Shown here: piece by piece, positions 1-8,752 of the stretch
How positions within the stretch are numbered: position 1 is the first letter of the stretch
Layout of the letters: each line of letters opens with the position of its first letter
Source of the DNA: an uncultured beta proteobacterium
GTDB lineage: Bacteria; Pseudomonadota; Gammaproteobacteria; Burkholderiales; Burkholderiaceae_E
NCBI GenBank assembly: GCA_903934295.1
Contig: CAIZNI010000031.1
Coordinates: 1-44,902 of the forward strand
Length of the DNA stretch: 44,902 nt
Reading direction: 5' to 3'
Notes under the pieces: generated by a model
Database searches by the model: none
Told to the model about the DNA's origin: nothing
The model's input: the letters and a program-made list of their open reading frames with translations, nothing else
Program-made: the position numbers and the translations under genes

Positions 1-256
1 CGCGCAGGGCTGCAACCTGCTCATCCGCGAAGGCGCCACGCTGATCCAGACGGCGGCCGACGTGCTGGAGGCGCTCTCCACCCTCTCCGGCCAGCCCGCG
101 CTCCCCCTCACCGTCGCCGAGCCTCTCCCGCTGCCAGACTTCGGCCCTGCCCTCACGCCCGATCCTGCCGCCCGCGCGGCATTGGACGATAGAATACGGG
201 CATGGAATCCTATCTCCTCGACTGGGCGAATCTGCTCGTCCGCTGGCTTCACCTGA
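1..256 (+). pseudogene. dprA: DprA (Smf) C-terminal fragment, apparently truncated
   Basis: The frame is open from the window edge (codons start at base 2) and begins with GCNLLIREGATLIQTAADVL, the conserved end of the Rossmann-like DprA/Smf core that loads RecA on incoming single-stranded DNA. After a proline/alanine-rich linker ending DPAARAALDD the frame runs only about 13 more residues and stops at 256, inside puuD (55 bases of overlap). Most DprA proteins carry a winged-helix (DML1-like) domain of about 60 residues after this linker; none is visible in any frame because puuD starts at 202. Either this lineage has lost the domain or the 3' end was cut off when the purine locus was joined here. 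The family call is secure; whether the gene is functional cannot be judged because the 5' part is outside the window. Confidence 0.75.
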
Positions 257-1407
257 TCGCAGGCATCGCCTGGATCGGTTCCTCCTTCTACTTCGTCTGG
301 CTCGACAATCACCTGACGGCACCCGTCCGTCCGGCCGATCGCGAGCGCGGCGTGCACGGCGAGCTCTGGTCGGTGCACGGCGGAGGCTTCTATCACAGCC
401 AGAAGTTCCTCACCGGACCGCGCGGCGAGCCGCTCACCGAGGACCTGCACTGGTTCAAGTGGGAGGCCTACGCCACCTGGCTCTCGGGCATGGGCATGCT
501 GGCGATCGTCTACTGGTTTGGCGCGACCACCTACCTGATCGACCGCTCGGTGATGCCGCTGACGGTGCCGGCGGCGATCGGCATCTCGATAGCCACCATC
601 CTGCTGGGCTGGGTGGTGTACGACCGCTTGTGCCGTCTGCTGCGCAACCGCGACACCCTGCTGGCGGCGGTGCTGTTCGTTTTCGTGGTGGCGGTGTCGT
701 GGGCGCTGTTCCAGGTGTTCAGTCCGCGGGCCGCTTTCCTGCATGTCGGGGCGATGCTGGGCACGCTGATGGTCGCCAACGTCGCGATGGTGATCATCCC
801 CGGCCAGCGCCGGGTGGTGGCTCAGATCCGCGCCGGGCAGCCGCCCGATCCCGAGCCCGGTCGCCAGGGCAAGCTGCGCTCCAGCCACAACACCTACTTC
901 ACCCTGCCGGTGCTGTTCATCATGATCAGCAACCACTATCCGTTCACCTACAGTCACCGGTTCGGGTGGCTGGTGCTGGCGGTGGTGATGCTGGCGGGGG
1001 TGTTCGTGCGCCAGTTCTTCGTGCTGCGCCACAAGGGCATCAGCAAGCCGTGGCTGCCGCTGGCGGCCTGCGCGCTGCTGGCCGCCGCCGGTGCGGCGCT
1101 GGCGCCCGCGCCGCTGCCGCCCCGTGCCGCGTCGGTTGCCCTGCCCGCGGGAACCGACCCGATGGCGGCGCTGCAGCCCATCATCGAGCGGCATTGCGTT
1201 GCCTGCCACGCGGCCCAGCCGACGCAGGCGGGCTTTGCCCAGCCGCCCAAGGGCGTGATGCTGCAAACCCGTGAGCAGCAGCGCCAGCACGCCGCCAAGA
1301 TCAGCGAAACCGTCGCCAGCCGCTACATGCCGATCGGCAACCTGACCGGCATGACCGACGACGAGCGCGCGGTGGTGGCTGCCTGGTACGCGGCGCTGCC
1401 CCGCTGA
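202..1407 (+). CDS. puuD: Membrane-bound urate hydroxylase with C-terminal cytochrome c (PuuD)
   Basis: This 401-residue protein has about eight hydrophobic segments between residues 10 and 310, starting LVRWLHLIAGIAWIGSSF, followed by a C-terminal cytochrome c domain with a CVACH haem-binding motif at residues 332-336 and a candidate axial Met in RYMPIGNLTGM. This matches PuuD, the inner-membrane enzyme that oxidises urate to 5-hydroxyisourate and passes electrons to the cytochrome chain without making hydrogen peroxide. The ATG at 202 puts the first membrane segment directly after a short N-terminus, as in the family. A Shine-Dalgarno sequence is not obvious. It is convergent with xdhC, and the nearby xdhABC would make its substrate. 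The enzymes for 5-hydroxyisourate hydrolysis and OHCU decarboxylation are not in the window. Confidence 0.93.
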   Translation: MESYLLDWANLLVRWLHLIAGIAWIGSSFYFVWLDNHLTAPVRPADRERGVHGELWSVHGGGFYHSQKFLTGPRGEPLTEDLHWFKWEAYATWLSGMGMLAIVYWFGATTYLIDRSVMPLTVPAAIGISIATILLGWVVYDRLCRLLRNRDTLLAAVLFVFVVAVSWALFQVFSPRAAFLHVGAMLGTLMVANVAMVIIPGQRRVVAQIRAGQPPDPEPGRQGKLRSSHNTYFTLPVLFIMISNHYPFTYSHRFGWLVLAVVMLAGVFVRQFFVLRHKGISKPWLPLAACALLAAAGAALAPAPLPPRAASVALPAGTDPMAALQPIIERHCVACHAAQPTQAGFAQPPKGVMLQTREQQRQHAAKISETVASRYMPIGNLTGMTDDERAVVAAWYAALPR

Positions 1408-1413
1408 ACGCGG

Positions 1414-1438
1414 ACGGCGTTGCCCAGGGCAGCGCCGT
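1414..1438. terminator. Strong hairpin between convergent puuD and xdhC
   Basis: The arms ACGGCGTTGCCC and GGGCAGCGCCGT pair over 12 bp (one G-T wobble) around a single A, so the real loop is a few bases larger. A second smaller hairpin, GCGGCC-GG-GGCCGC, follows at 1440-1453. Neither is followed by a T-run. The position between two convergent genes suggests a two-way transcription barrier. Confidence 0.45.
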
Positions 1439-1465
1439 TGCGGCCGGGGCCGCTGGCCGTGGCGC

Positions 1466-2416
1466 TCAGGCGCCCAGCAGCTGCGCGGCCACCGCCACCG
1501 CGATGACCGCCGGCTCGCGTCCCTGAATCCCCGGGACGCCGATCGGGCAGACCAGCCGGGTCACCACTGATTCGTCCAGGCCGCGTTCGTGCAACTGGCG
1601 GCGAAAGCGCGCGGCCTTGGTCTGCGATCCGATCACGCCGACCTGCCGGAAACGGCCGGCGCGCAGGGCGGCTTCGCAGATCTCGAAGTCCTGCGCGTGG
1701 CTGTGGGTCATGATCAGCACGCAGGTCTCGTCGGGCAGGTGCGCCAGCTCGGCGGCGGGCGAGTCCACGCAAAGCGGCGCGATGGCACCGGTGTTCGTCG
1801 CCACACCGCCGGTGTTCGTCGCCACACCGCCGGTGTTCGTCCCCATACCGCCGTCGGCGCCGGATGTCGGGCGGCTGGCGGTGCTGTCGGCGACCGGGTT
1901 CTCGCGCTCGTCGATCCAGTCGATCTGGCAGGGCAGGGTGGCCAGCAGGCGAACCAGGGCCTGCCCGACATGGCCGGCCCCGAACACCGCCACCCGCAGC
2001 CGCGCGGGCTCGTCGGGCCAGTCGTCCACCACCGATCGGGTCAGCGGGTAGTAGCGCAGCCAGACCACCCCGCCGCAGCACTGGCCCAGGCTCGGACCCA
2101 GCGCATGGCGGTGATCGGCCTCGGCCTGAGCGGCCGGGGTGCTCTCGGGCGGCGCGGCACCGGACGGTGATCGGTCCGCGGGTGAAACAGGGGTCGACGC
2201 CGGCGCCTGCGATGCCGCCAGCCGTTCCCGGGCGGTGCGCATCGCCAGCCATTCCAGGTGGCCGCCGCCGATGGTTCCCTCGATTCCCTGACGGCCGACC
2301 AGCATCCGGGTGCCGGCGGCCCGGGGCGCCGATCCCTGCACCCGGGTGATCTCGACCACCCAGGCGGCCCGGCCCTCGGCCAGCCAGCGCCGGGCCGCCT
2401 CGCGAAGCGCGTTCAC
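1466..2416 (-). CDS. xdhC: Xanthine dehydrogenase accessory protein XdhC
   Basis: XdhC proteins bind molybdenum cofactor, help convert it to the sulfurated form and insert it into xanthine dehydrogenase. Visible marks are ITRVQGSAPRAAGTRMLV and GTIGGGHLEW near the N-terminus, the GQCCGG motif mid-protein, and a Rossmann-like VFGAGHVGQALV segment in the C-terminal half with IMTHSHAQDFEI. I chose the GTG at 2416 because it overlaps the xdhB stop as GTGA and starts the protein directly at VNALREAARRWL; this gives 316 residues. A longer GTG start at 2467 would add an unconserved Arg/Ala-rich stretch. The protein carries an unusual seven-residue tandem repeat (VATNTGG type) between the Rossmann motif and the THSH motif. 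It is the last gene of xdhA-xdhB-xdhC. Confidence 0.92.
   Translation of the reverse strand: MNALREAARRWLAEGRAAWVVEITRVQGSAPRAAGTRMLVGRQGIEGTIGGGHLEWLAMRTARERLAASQAPASTPVSPADRSPSGAAPPESTPAAQAEADHRHALGPSLGQCCGGVVWLRYYPLTRSVVDDWPDEPARLRVAVFGAGHVGQALVRLLATLPCQIDWIDERENPVADSTASRPTSGADGGMGTNTGGVATNTGGVATNTGAIAPLCVDSPAAELAHLPDETCVLIMTHSHAQDFEICEAALRAGRFRQVGVIGSQTKAARFRRQLHERGLDESVVTRLVCPIGVPGIQGREPAVIAVAVAAQLLGA
1791..1853. repeat. Three 21-bp tandem repeats inside xdhC
   Basis: The unit GTGTTCGTCGCCACACCGCC plus a G occurs at 1791-1811 and 1812-1832 identically, and at 1833-1853 with two changes. The period is a multiple of three, so xdhC stays in frame and gains copies of VATNTGG. Copy number may vary by slippage. 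Confidence 0.9.
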
Positions 2417-4734
2417 GAAGCGCCGGACCGTCCGCCCAGGGCCGCCAGCAGCGCGGGCGCGGTGCACGGCGCATCGACCCGCGGGACGCCGCCGGTGTGC
2501 GCGGCCACCGCGTCGCGCAGCGCCTCGTAGACCGACAGCGCGAGCATGAAGGGCGGCTCGCCCACCGCCTTGGAGCCGTGCACATTGTCCTCGGGGTTCG
2601 GCTCGTGCCAGAGCGTGACCCGAAAGTGTGCCGGCACATCACCGCTGGTGGGAATCTTGTAGGTCGACGGGGCGTGGGTGGTCAGGCGCCCGCTCGCATC
2701 CCAGACGAGTTCCTCGGTGGTGAGCCAGCCCTGGCCCTGCACGAAGCCGCCCTCGATCTGGCCGATGTCGATCGCCGGGTTCAGGCTGCGGCCGGCGTCG
2801 TGCAGGATGTCGACCGCCAGCACCCGCGATTCGCCGGTCAGGACGTCGATCGCCACCTCGGTGCAGGCAGCGCCGTAGGCGAAGTAGTAGAACGGCCGCC
2901 CGCTCAGGGTGTGCTTGTCGTAATGGATCTTGGGCGTGCTGTAGAAGCCGTCGGACCACAGCTGCACCCGCGCCGCATAGGCCTGACGCACCACCTCGAC
3001 GAAGTCGGCCGATCCGGCGGGGCTGCTCACCCTGCCGTTTCGAAAGGTGACCGAGTCGGCGCTCACGCCGGCGCGCTGCGCGACATGGGCGGCCAGCCGT
3101 TCGCGGATCCGCTGCGCGGCGACCTGGGCGGCCCGCCCGTTGAGGTCGGTGCCGCTGGAGGCGGCGGTGGCTGAGGCGTTGGGCACGCGCGCGGTGTCGC
3201 TGGCGCTCAGGCGCACCCGCTGCAGCGGCACGCCGAGGACATCGGCCACGATCTGGCCGATCTTGGTGTGCAGGCCCTGGCCCATCTCGGTGCCGCCGTG
3301 GTTCACCAGCACCGACCCGTCGGTGTAGACCGAGACCAGCGCGCCGGCCTGGTTGAATTGGGTCGCGGTGAACGAGATGCCGAACTTGACCGGCGTGATC
3401 GCCAGCCCTCGCTTGATCAGCCGGTGGGTGGCGTTCCAGGCGGTGACCGCGGTGCGGCGGCGCCGGTAGTCGCTGTCGCGCTCGAGTTGCGCCAGCAGGG
3501 GCGGCGCGATGTTGTCCTCGACGGTCATGCCGTAGGGGGTACGGTCGCGCGGCGCCGGGCCGTAGAGATTGCGCCGGCGCACATCGAGTGCATCGATCGC
3601 CAGCACGCGCGCGATGTCGCCCAGCACCGTCTCGATGGCGATCATGCCCTGCGGACCGCCGAAGCCGCGGAACGCGGTGTTCGACTGGGTGTTGGTGCGG
3701 CATCGCACCGACTCGATGTCGACATGCGCCAGGAAATAGGTGTTGTCGACGTGAAAGACCGCGCGGTCGTTGACCGGGCCCGACAGGTCGGCGCTGAACC
3801 CGCACTGGCTGGCCATCATCAGCTGCAGGCCGTTGAGGTGTCCCTGGGCGTCGAACCCGGCGGTGTAGCGATACAGGAACGGGTGGCGCTTGCCGGTGAT
3901 CAGGAAGTCGTCGTCACGGTCGAGCCGCATCTTGACCGGACGGCCGGTCTTGCGGGCGGCCAGCGCCGCCCACACCGCGATGTGACCCGCCTGGGTTTCC
4001 TTGCCGCCGAAGCCGCCCCCCATGCGCCGGCACTGGATCTGGATCGCGTGCTGGGGCAGGTCGAGCGCGTGCGCGAGCCAGTGCTGCACCTCACCGGGGT
4101 GCTGGGTCGAGGCATGGACCAGCCAGCCCTGTTCCTCCTGGGCGATCGCATAGGCGGCCTGGCCTTCCAGGTAGAAATGCTCCTGGCCGCCGACCCGGAA
4201 CTCGCCGGACAGGCGGTGCGCGCTCGCGGCGATCGCCGCCTGCGCGTCGCCGCGCTGCAGTCGCAGCGTCGGCAGCACCTGGGACTGGCTCGCCAGGGCT
4301 TCGTCGATGGTCAGCACCGCGGGCAGGGCCTCGATGTGGCAGCGCACCCGGCGCGCGGCGCGCAGCGCGGCGCGGTGCGAATCGGCCACCACCAGCGCGA
4401 TTACCTGCCCGACGTGCAGCACCTGGCCGTCGGCCAGGATCGGTTCGTCGTGCGCCGGTGTCGCGAAGCAGCGCGCGCCGGGGATGTCGTCGACGGTGAC
4501 CAGGGCCACCACGCCCGGCATGGCGAGGGCCTCGGCGGCGTCGATGCCCAGCAGCCGGCCGTGGGCGATCGGGCTGGTCACCGGCGCCGCATGCAGCGTG
4601 CCGGCGAGTTCGGCGATGTCGTCGATGTACTGCGCGCGCCCGGTCAGGTGGGCCAGCGCGCTCTCGTGGGCCACCGACTGGCCGCAGGCCGGATCGGCGT
4701 CGGTCGGGGCGCTCGCTGCTGATGACGGGTTCAT
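2413..4734 (-). CDS. xdhB: Xanthine dehydrogenase, molybdopterin-binding large subunit XdhB
   Basis: This 773-residue protein belongs to the xanthine oxidase/aldehyde oxidase large-subunit family, which holds the molybdenum cofactor and hydroxylates hypoxanthine and xanthine to urate. Family marks include the MGGGFGGKET cofactor loop, NTAFRGFGGPQGM with its substrate-site Arg, GTEMGQGLHTKI, ASSGTDLNG, and the C-terminal VGEPPFMLALSV segment with the expected catalytic Glu. The ATG at 4734 overlaps the xdhA stop as ATGA, and the stop overlaps the xdhC GTG, so the three genes are translationally coupled. Length is normal for bacterial XdhB in the split XdhAB arrangement. Confidence 0.95.
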   Translation of the reverse strand: MNPSSAASAPTDADPACGQSVAHESALAHLTGRAQYIDDIAELAGTLHAAPVTSPIAHGRLLGIDAAEALAMPGVVALVTVDDIPGARCFATPAHDEPILADGQVLHVGQVIALVVADSHRAALRAARRVRCHIEALPAVLTIDEALASQSQVLPTLRLQRGDAQAAIAASAHRLSGEFRVGGQEHFYLEGQAAYAIAQEEQGWLVHASTQHPGEVQHWLAHALDLPQHAIQIQCRRMGGGFGGKETQAGHIAVWAALAARKTGRPVKMRLDRDDDFLITGKRHPFLYRYTAGFDAQGHLNGLQLMMASQCGFSADLSGPVNDRAVFHVDNTYFLAHVDIESVRCRTNTQSNTAFRGFGGPQGMIAIETVLGDIARVLAIDALDVRRRNLYGPAPRDRTPYGMTVEDNIAPPLLAQLERDSDYRRRRTAVTAWNATHRLIKRGLAITPVKFGISFTATQFNQAGALVSVYTDGSVLVNHGGTEMGQGLHTKIGQIVADVLGVPLQRVRLSASDTARVPNASATAASSGTDLNGRAAQVAAQRIRERLAAHVAQRAGVSADSVTFRNGRVSSPAGSADFVEVVRQAYAARVQLWSDGFYSTPKIHYDKHTLSGRPFYYFAYGAACTEVAIDVLTGESRVLAVDILHDAGRSLNPAIDIGQIEGGFVQGQGWLTTEELVWDASGRLTTHAPSTYKIPTSGDVPAHFRVTLWHEPNPEDNVHGSKAVGEPPFMLALSVYEALRDAVAAHTGGVPRVDAPCTAPALLAALGGRSGAS

Positions 4735-6206
4735 GGCTGGAGCTCGGCCAGCGACACCCCACCGTCCTGCACGTCGTGCCACAGGCGGGTGAGCAGATTG
4801 CCGATCACTTCGCGCCGGTAACCGGCGCTGGCGCGCATGTCGCTGATCGGGGTGAACTCGTTGCGCAGGATGTCGCCGGCCGCCTGCAGCACCGCCAGGC
4901 TCCAGGGCTGATCGACCAGTGCCGCTTCGGTGGCCGGCGCGCGGCAGGGGGTGGCCGCCATGCCGCCGACGCCGATGCGCGCCGCCAGGATCCGGCCATC
5001 GACCAGGCGCAGCGCCAGCGCCAGGCAGACTGCCGAGATGTCGTCCTCGAACCGTTTGGACACCTTGTAGGCCCGCACCACCTGCCCGGGCACCGGCTCG
5101 GGGATGCGCACATCGCACACCAGTTCATCGGCGCCCAGCCGGTTGCGCCGGTAGCCGGTGTAGAAGTGCTCCAGCGGCATCTCGCGCTGCGAGCGGGTGT
5201 TGGCCAGGGTCAGCCGTGTGTCCAGCGCGATCAGCAGCGGCATCGAGTCGCCGATGGGTGAGCCGTTGGCGATGTTGCCGCCCAGGGTCGCCGAGTTTCG
5301 GACCGGCTGCCCGGCGAAGCGCCCGAGGAACCCGGCGACCGGCGGCCAGCGCCGGCTGATCGCGTCGAAGGCGTCGGTCAGCCGCGCCCCGGCGCCGATG
5401 TGCAGTTCGCCCCCGCCCACCCGGATCTCGGCCAGCTCGGCCACGCCACTCAGGTCGAGCACCTCGGCCGGCGCCTGGTGCCCCTTGTTGATCCACAGGC
5501 CGACGTCGGTGGTGCCGGCCACGATCTGCGCAGCAGGCGAGGCGCGCCGGCAGGCCAGCGCCTGGGTGCGGTCGGCCGGACGCCAGGTGACGCCGCCGGG
5601 GCTGGTCAGCCGCTGACCCTCGGGCACCTGCAGGGCGCGCAGTTGCGCGGTGAGTGTCGCTTCATCCAGCGGTCGGGCCGGGTGCTCGTGCATGGTCTGT
5701 GCCGCCTCGAGGATCGGCCGGTAGCCGGTGCAGCGGCACAGGTTGCCCGACAGGGCCGTCTGCGCGTGTTCCCGGTCGATGCAGCCGGGCGGCGCCCCGG
5801 CGCCGGCCTGGTGATAGAGCGCGAACATCGACATCACGAAGCCGGGGGTGCAGAAGCCGCATTGCGAGCCGTGGCACTCGAGCATCGCCTGCTGGGCCGG
5901 GTGCAGCGCGCCGTCGGCCGCCTGCAGGTCCTCGATGGTGAAGAGCGCGCACCCGTCGATCGACGACAGCAGCCGAATGCAGCTGTTGACCGCGCGCAGC
6001 CGCAGGCTGCCCTGGTGGAGTTCGCCCAGCACCACCGTGCAGGCACCGCAGTCGCCCTCGGCGCAGCCTTCACGGGTGCCGTGCTCGCCGCCGGCGCGCA
6101 ACCAGTCGAGCAGCATCGCGTCGGGTGCCGGCGCCTCGACGGTGACCAGGCGATGGTTGCGGATGAAACGAAGCGGGCGCTCCGGCAGGGCAGTGAGGGT
6201 GCTCAT
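4731..6206 (-). CDS. xdhA: Xanthine dehydrogenase, FAD and 2Fe-2S small subunit XdhA
   Basis: At 491 residues this is the electron-transfer subunit. The first plant-type 2Fe-2S cluster is marked by C48, C53 and C56 in CAEGDCGACTVVL. The second all-helical cluster has CGFCTPGFVMSM and GNLCRCTGYRPI. The CO-dehydrogenase-flavoprotein-like FAD domain begins near GTTDVGLWINKG and includes FAGQPVRNSATLGGNIANG. The ATG at 6206 is preferred over an upstream in-frame start at 6263 because the shorter form starts close to the ferredoxin fold, as in relatives, and because the longer form would run through the AT-rich promoter. It is first in the operon and divergent from the LysR gene, its likely regulator. 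Confidence 0.95.
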   Translation of the reverse strand: MSTLTALPERPLRFIRNHRLVTVEAPAPDAMLLDWLRAGGEHGTREGCAEGDCGACTVVLGELHQGSLRLRAVNSCIRLLSSIDGCALFTIEDLQAADGALHPAQQAMLECHGSQCGFCTPGFVMSMFALYHQAGAGAPPGCIDREHAQTALSGNLCRCTGYRPILEAAQTMHEHPARPLDEATLTAQLRALQVPEGQRLTSPGGVTWRPADRTQALACRRASPAAQIVAGTTDVGLWINKGHQAPAEVLDLSGVAELAEIRVGGGELHIGAGARLTDAFDAISRRWPPVAGFLGRFAGQPVRNSATLGGNIANGSPIGDSMPLLIALDTRLTLANTRSQREMPLEHFYTGYRRNRLGADELVCDVRIPEPVPGQVVRAYKVSKRFEDDISAVCLALALRLVDGRILAARIGVGGMAATPCRAPATEAALVDQPWSLAVLQAAGDILRNEFTPISDMRASAGYRREVIGNLLTRLWHDVQDGGVSLAELQP

Positions 6207-6276
6207 GGACAGACGATAGGCGGAGTCGGCGACAAAAACATATCGATTATCGAATGAGATCAATAAAATATTCGGT
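6207..6276. promoter_or_regulatory. Divergent xdhA/LysR control region with LysR-type operator
   Basis: This 70-base gap is sharply AT-rich compared with the surroundings. It contains the perfect 11-base palindrome TCGATTATCGA (6243-6253), which lies in a T-N11-A frame (T6241 to A6253), the classical LysR box. Downstream ATCAATAAAATATTC supplies -10-like sequence for either direction. Binding of the adjacent LysR protein is inferred from position and motif. Confidence 0.55.
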
Positions 6277-7209
6277 ATGGCAAATGAACATCGTCTGAGC
6301 AGGATAGATCTTCACCTGGTCAAGATCCTCCACACCTTGCTCCTGACTCACAGCGTTTCGCAGTCGGCTCTGCGCCTGGGCATGCACCAACCTGCGGTGA
6401 GCACGGCGCTCGCGCGCCTTCGGGAGCTCACCGGCGACGCCATCCTGGTGCGCGCCGGCCGCGCGATGGTGCCGACCGACACCGCGCGGGCGCTGCTTGC
6501 ACCGGCATCGGACATGCTGTCGGCCGCCGAGCGCCTGTTCGCGGGGCATGCCGGTTCGCGCTTCGAGGCGGCCTCGACCGAGCGGGTCTTCCGGGTGGCG
6601 GCCAGCGATTACCTCGATCCGCAGTTCCTGCCGTTGCTGGTAGCCGACATCAAGCGGGCCGCGCCCCTGGCCGGCATCGAAATCCTGCCGCTCACTGCCG
6701 ACGCCGACTATCGCCAGCGCCTGGCCGCCGGCGAGATCGATCTGGTGGTGGGCAACTGGCTGGCGCCGCCCGCCGACCTGCACATCGGACGCCTGTTCCA
6801 GGACGAGATCGTGTGCCTGGTGGCCAACCGGCACCCGATGGTGCGCCGGGGCTGGACGATGGACAAATACCTCGCCTGCGAGCATGTCGCGCCCACGCCG
6901 ACCCACCCGGGCGCGCGCGGCGTGATCGACGATCTGCTCGCGCAGTCGGGCCTGCGCCGTCGCATCAGCGTGCGCTGCCCGCATTTCGCGCTGACCCCCG
7001 CCATGGTGGCCGACAGCCTGCTGGTGCTCACCACCGGCCGGCTGTTCTGCACCCGGTTCACCGCCACGTTGCCGGTGCGCATCGTGCCCTGTCCGGTGCC
7101 GATGCCGGCGCTCAAGTACTACCAGCTCTGGCACGACCGCACCCAGCAGTCCGACGCCTGCAAGTGGCTGCGCGAGCAGGTCCGGCGCGTGGCCGCACGG
7201 CTGAAGTAA
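6277..7209 (+). CDS. LysR-family transcriptional regulator
   Basis: This 310-residue protein has an N-terminal winged helix-turn-helix at roughly residues 10-65 (LHTLLLTHSVSQSALRLGMH, then QPAVSTALARLRELTGDAIL) and a LysR substrate-binding domain from about residue 95. The domain includes EIDLVVGNW and VCLVANRHP. Sequence in the DNA-binding part resembles the NodD/NahR-like branch. It is transcribed divergently from xdhABC and stands 13 bases ahead of the ABC transporter genes, so it probably controls both purine oxidation and uptake. The inducer (xanthine, urate or another purine) is not readable from sequence. Confidence 0.9.
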   Translation: MANEHRLSRIDLHLVKILHTLLLTHSVSQSALRLGMHQPAVSTALARLRELTGDAILVRAGRAMVPTDTARALLAPASDMLSAAERLFAGHAGSRFEAASTERVFRVAASDYLDPQFLPLLVADIKRAAPLAGIEILPLTADADYRQRLAAGEIDLVVGNWLAPPADLHIGRLFQDEIVCLVANRHPMVRRGWTMDKYLACEHVAPTPTHPGARGVIDDLLAQSGLRRRISVRCPHFALTPAMVADSLLVLTTGRLFCTRFTATLPVRIVPCPVPMPALKYYQLWHDRTQQSDACKWLREQVRRVAARLK

Positions 7210-7222
7210 ACTCGGACCCACC

Positions 7223-8752
7223 ATGACCGTTGCCCGCCTGGAACTGCGCGACATCAGCAAGCAATACCCGTTGGTGCTCGCCAACGACCGGGTCTCTCTG
7301 ACCGTCGCGCCGGGGGAAATCCACGCGGTGCTGGGCGAGAACGGCGCGGGCAAGTCCACCCTGATGAAGGTCATCTACGGTGCGGTGCGACCCGATGGCG
7401 GCGAGGTCGTCTTCGACGGCCAGCCGGTCCGGGTGCGCAGCCCCCAGGAGGCGCGCGCGCTGGGCATCGCGATGGTGTTCCAGCATTTCTCGCTGTTCGA
7501 GACCCTGACGGTCGCCGAGAACGTGATGCTCGGCCTGCCGGCGGGCGCCTCGCTCGCGCAGACCAGCCAGCGCATCCGCGACAAGGCGCGCGAATACGGC
7601 CAGGAGATCGATCCGGCGCGGCCGGTGCACACCCTGTCGGTGGGCGAGCGCCAGCGGGTCGAGATCGTGCGCGCGCTGCTGGTCGAGCCGCGCCTGCTGA
7701 TCCTCGACGAGCCGACCTCGGTGCTGATGCCCCAGGCGGTCGAGCGGCTGTTCGTCACGCTGCGCCAGCTCGCGGCCACCGGCTGCAGCATCCTCTACAT
7801 CAGTCACAAGCTCGACGAGATCCGCGCGCTGTGCCATCGCTGCACCGTGCTGCGCGGCGGGCGCGTCACCGGGGTGGTCGAGCCGGCCAGCGAGTCCAAT
7901 GCCAGTCTGTCGCGGCTGATGATCGGTGCCGAACTGCCGACGCTGCCGGCGCGCGCCGGGTCGCCGGGGCGGGTGGCGCTCGAACTGCGGCGGTTGTCGC
8001 TGCCGCGCGCCGATCGCCATGGGGTGGCGCTGCAGGACCTCGACCTGCGGGTGCATGCCGGCGAGATCCTGGGCATCGCCGGTGTGTCGGGCAACGGTCA
8101 GCAGGAGATGCTGGCCGCGCTGTCGGGCGAGGACACGCGCGCTGACCCCCAGTCGGTGCGCCTGTTCGATGCCCCGATCGGCACCTTCCATCCGGGCCGC
8201 CGGCGCAGCCTCGGCCTGCACTTCGTGCCCGAAGAGCGGCTGGGGCGCGGCGCGGTGCCCTCACTGTCCTTGCTTCAGAACATGCTGCTCACGCGCGCCG
8301 ACGCGAACACGGTTTCCCGGGGTGGGTGGCTGCGGCTGGACCGGGTGGCGCAACTGGCCGCCGGGGTGATCGAGCGCTTCCAGGTGCGCACGCCCGGCGT
8401 GCAGGCGGCCGCGCGCAGCCTGTCGGGCGGCAATCTGCAGAAGTTCATCGTCGGGCGCGAGATCGACGCCCGGCCCAAGGTGCTGATCGTCGCCCAGCCG
8501 ACCTGGGGCGTCGATGTCGGCGCCGCCACCCAGATCCGCGCGGAACTCCTCGCGCTGCGCGATGCCGGCTGTGCGGTGCTGGTGGTGTCCGAGGAACTCG
8601 ATGAACTGTTCGAACTCAGCGACCGGCTGCAGGTGATCGCCGCCGGCCGCCTGTCGCCGTCGATCCCGATCGCGCAGGCCTCGGTCGGGATGATCGGTGA
8701 ATGGATGAGCGGCCTGTGGCCGGTTGCACCCGAGGTCGATCATGCGGCTTGA
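7223..8752 (+). CDS. ABC transporter ATP-binding protein, purine/nucleoside type (two ABC domains)
   Basis: This 509-residue protein carries two ABC domains, as in the sugar/nucleoside importer ATPases (YufO/BmpB type). Domain one has Walker A GENGAGKST, signature LSVGERQRVEIV and Walker B LLILDEPTSVL. Domain two has a degenerate P-loop (GVSGNGQQEML), signature LSGGNLQKFIVG and a modified Walker B (VLIVAQPTWGVDVG, with Gln where Glu/Asp is usual). This asymmetry is typical for the family. It overlaps the first permease by 11 bases and belongs with the two permeases and the BMP lipoprotein. Location beside xanthine dehydrogenase argues for purine base or nucleoside uptake. Confidence 0.93.
   Translation: MTVARLELRDISKQYPLVLANDRVSLTVAPGEIHAVLGENGAGKSTLMKVIYGAVRPDGGEVVFDGQPVRVRSPQEARALGIAMVFQHFSLFETLTVAENVMLGLPAGASLAQTSQRIRDKAREYGQEIDPARPVHTLSVGERQRVEIVRALLVEPRLLILDEPTSVLMPQAVERLFVTLRQLAATGCSILYISHKLDEIRALCHRCTVLRGGRVTGVVEPASESNASLSRLMIGAELPTLPARAGSPGRVALELRRLSLPRADRHGVALQDLDLRVHAGEILGIAGVSGNGQQEMLAALSGEDTRADPQSVRLFDAPIGTFHPGRRRSLGLHFVPEERLGRGAVPSLSLLQNMLLTRADANTVSRGGWLRLDRVAQLAAGVIERFQVRTPGVQAAARSLSGGNLQKFIVGREIDARPKVLIVAQPTWGVDVGAATQIRAELLALRDAGCAVLVVSEELDELFELSDRLQVIAAGRLSPSIPIAQASVGMIGEWMSGLWPVAPEVDHAA

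Noticed and set aside
1791-1853. Repeat block considered as a CRISPR-like array
   Set aside because: Units are contiguous without spacers, keep the xdhC frame, and no cas gene is present.
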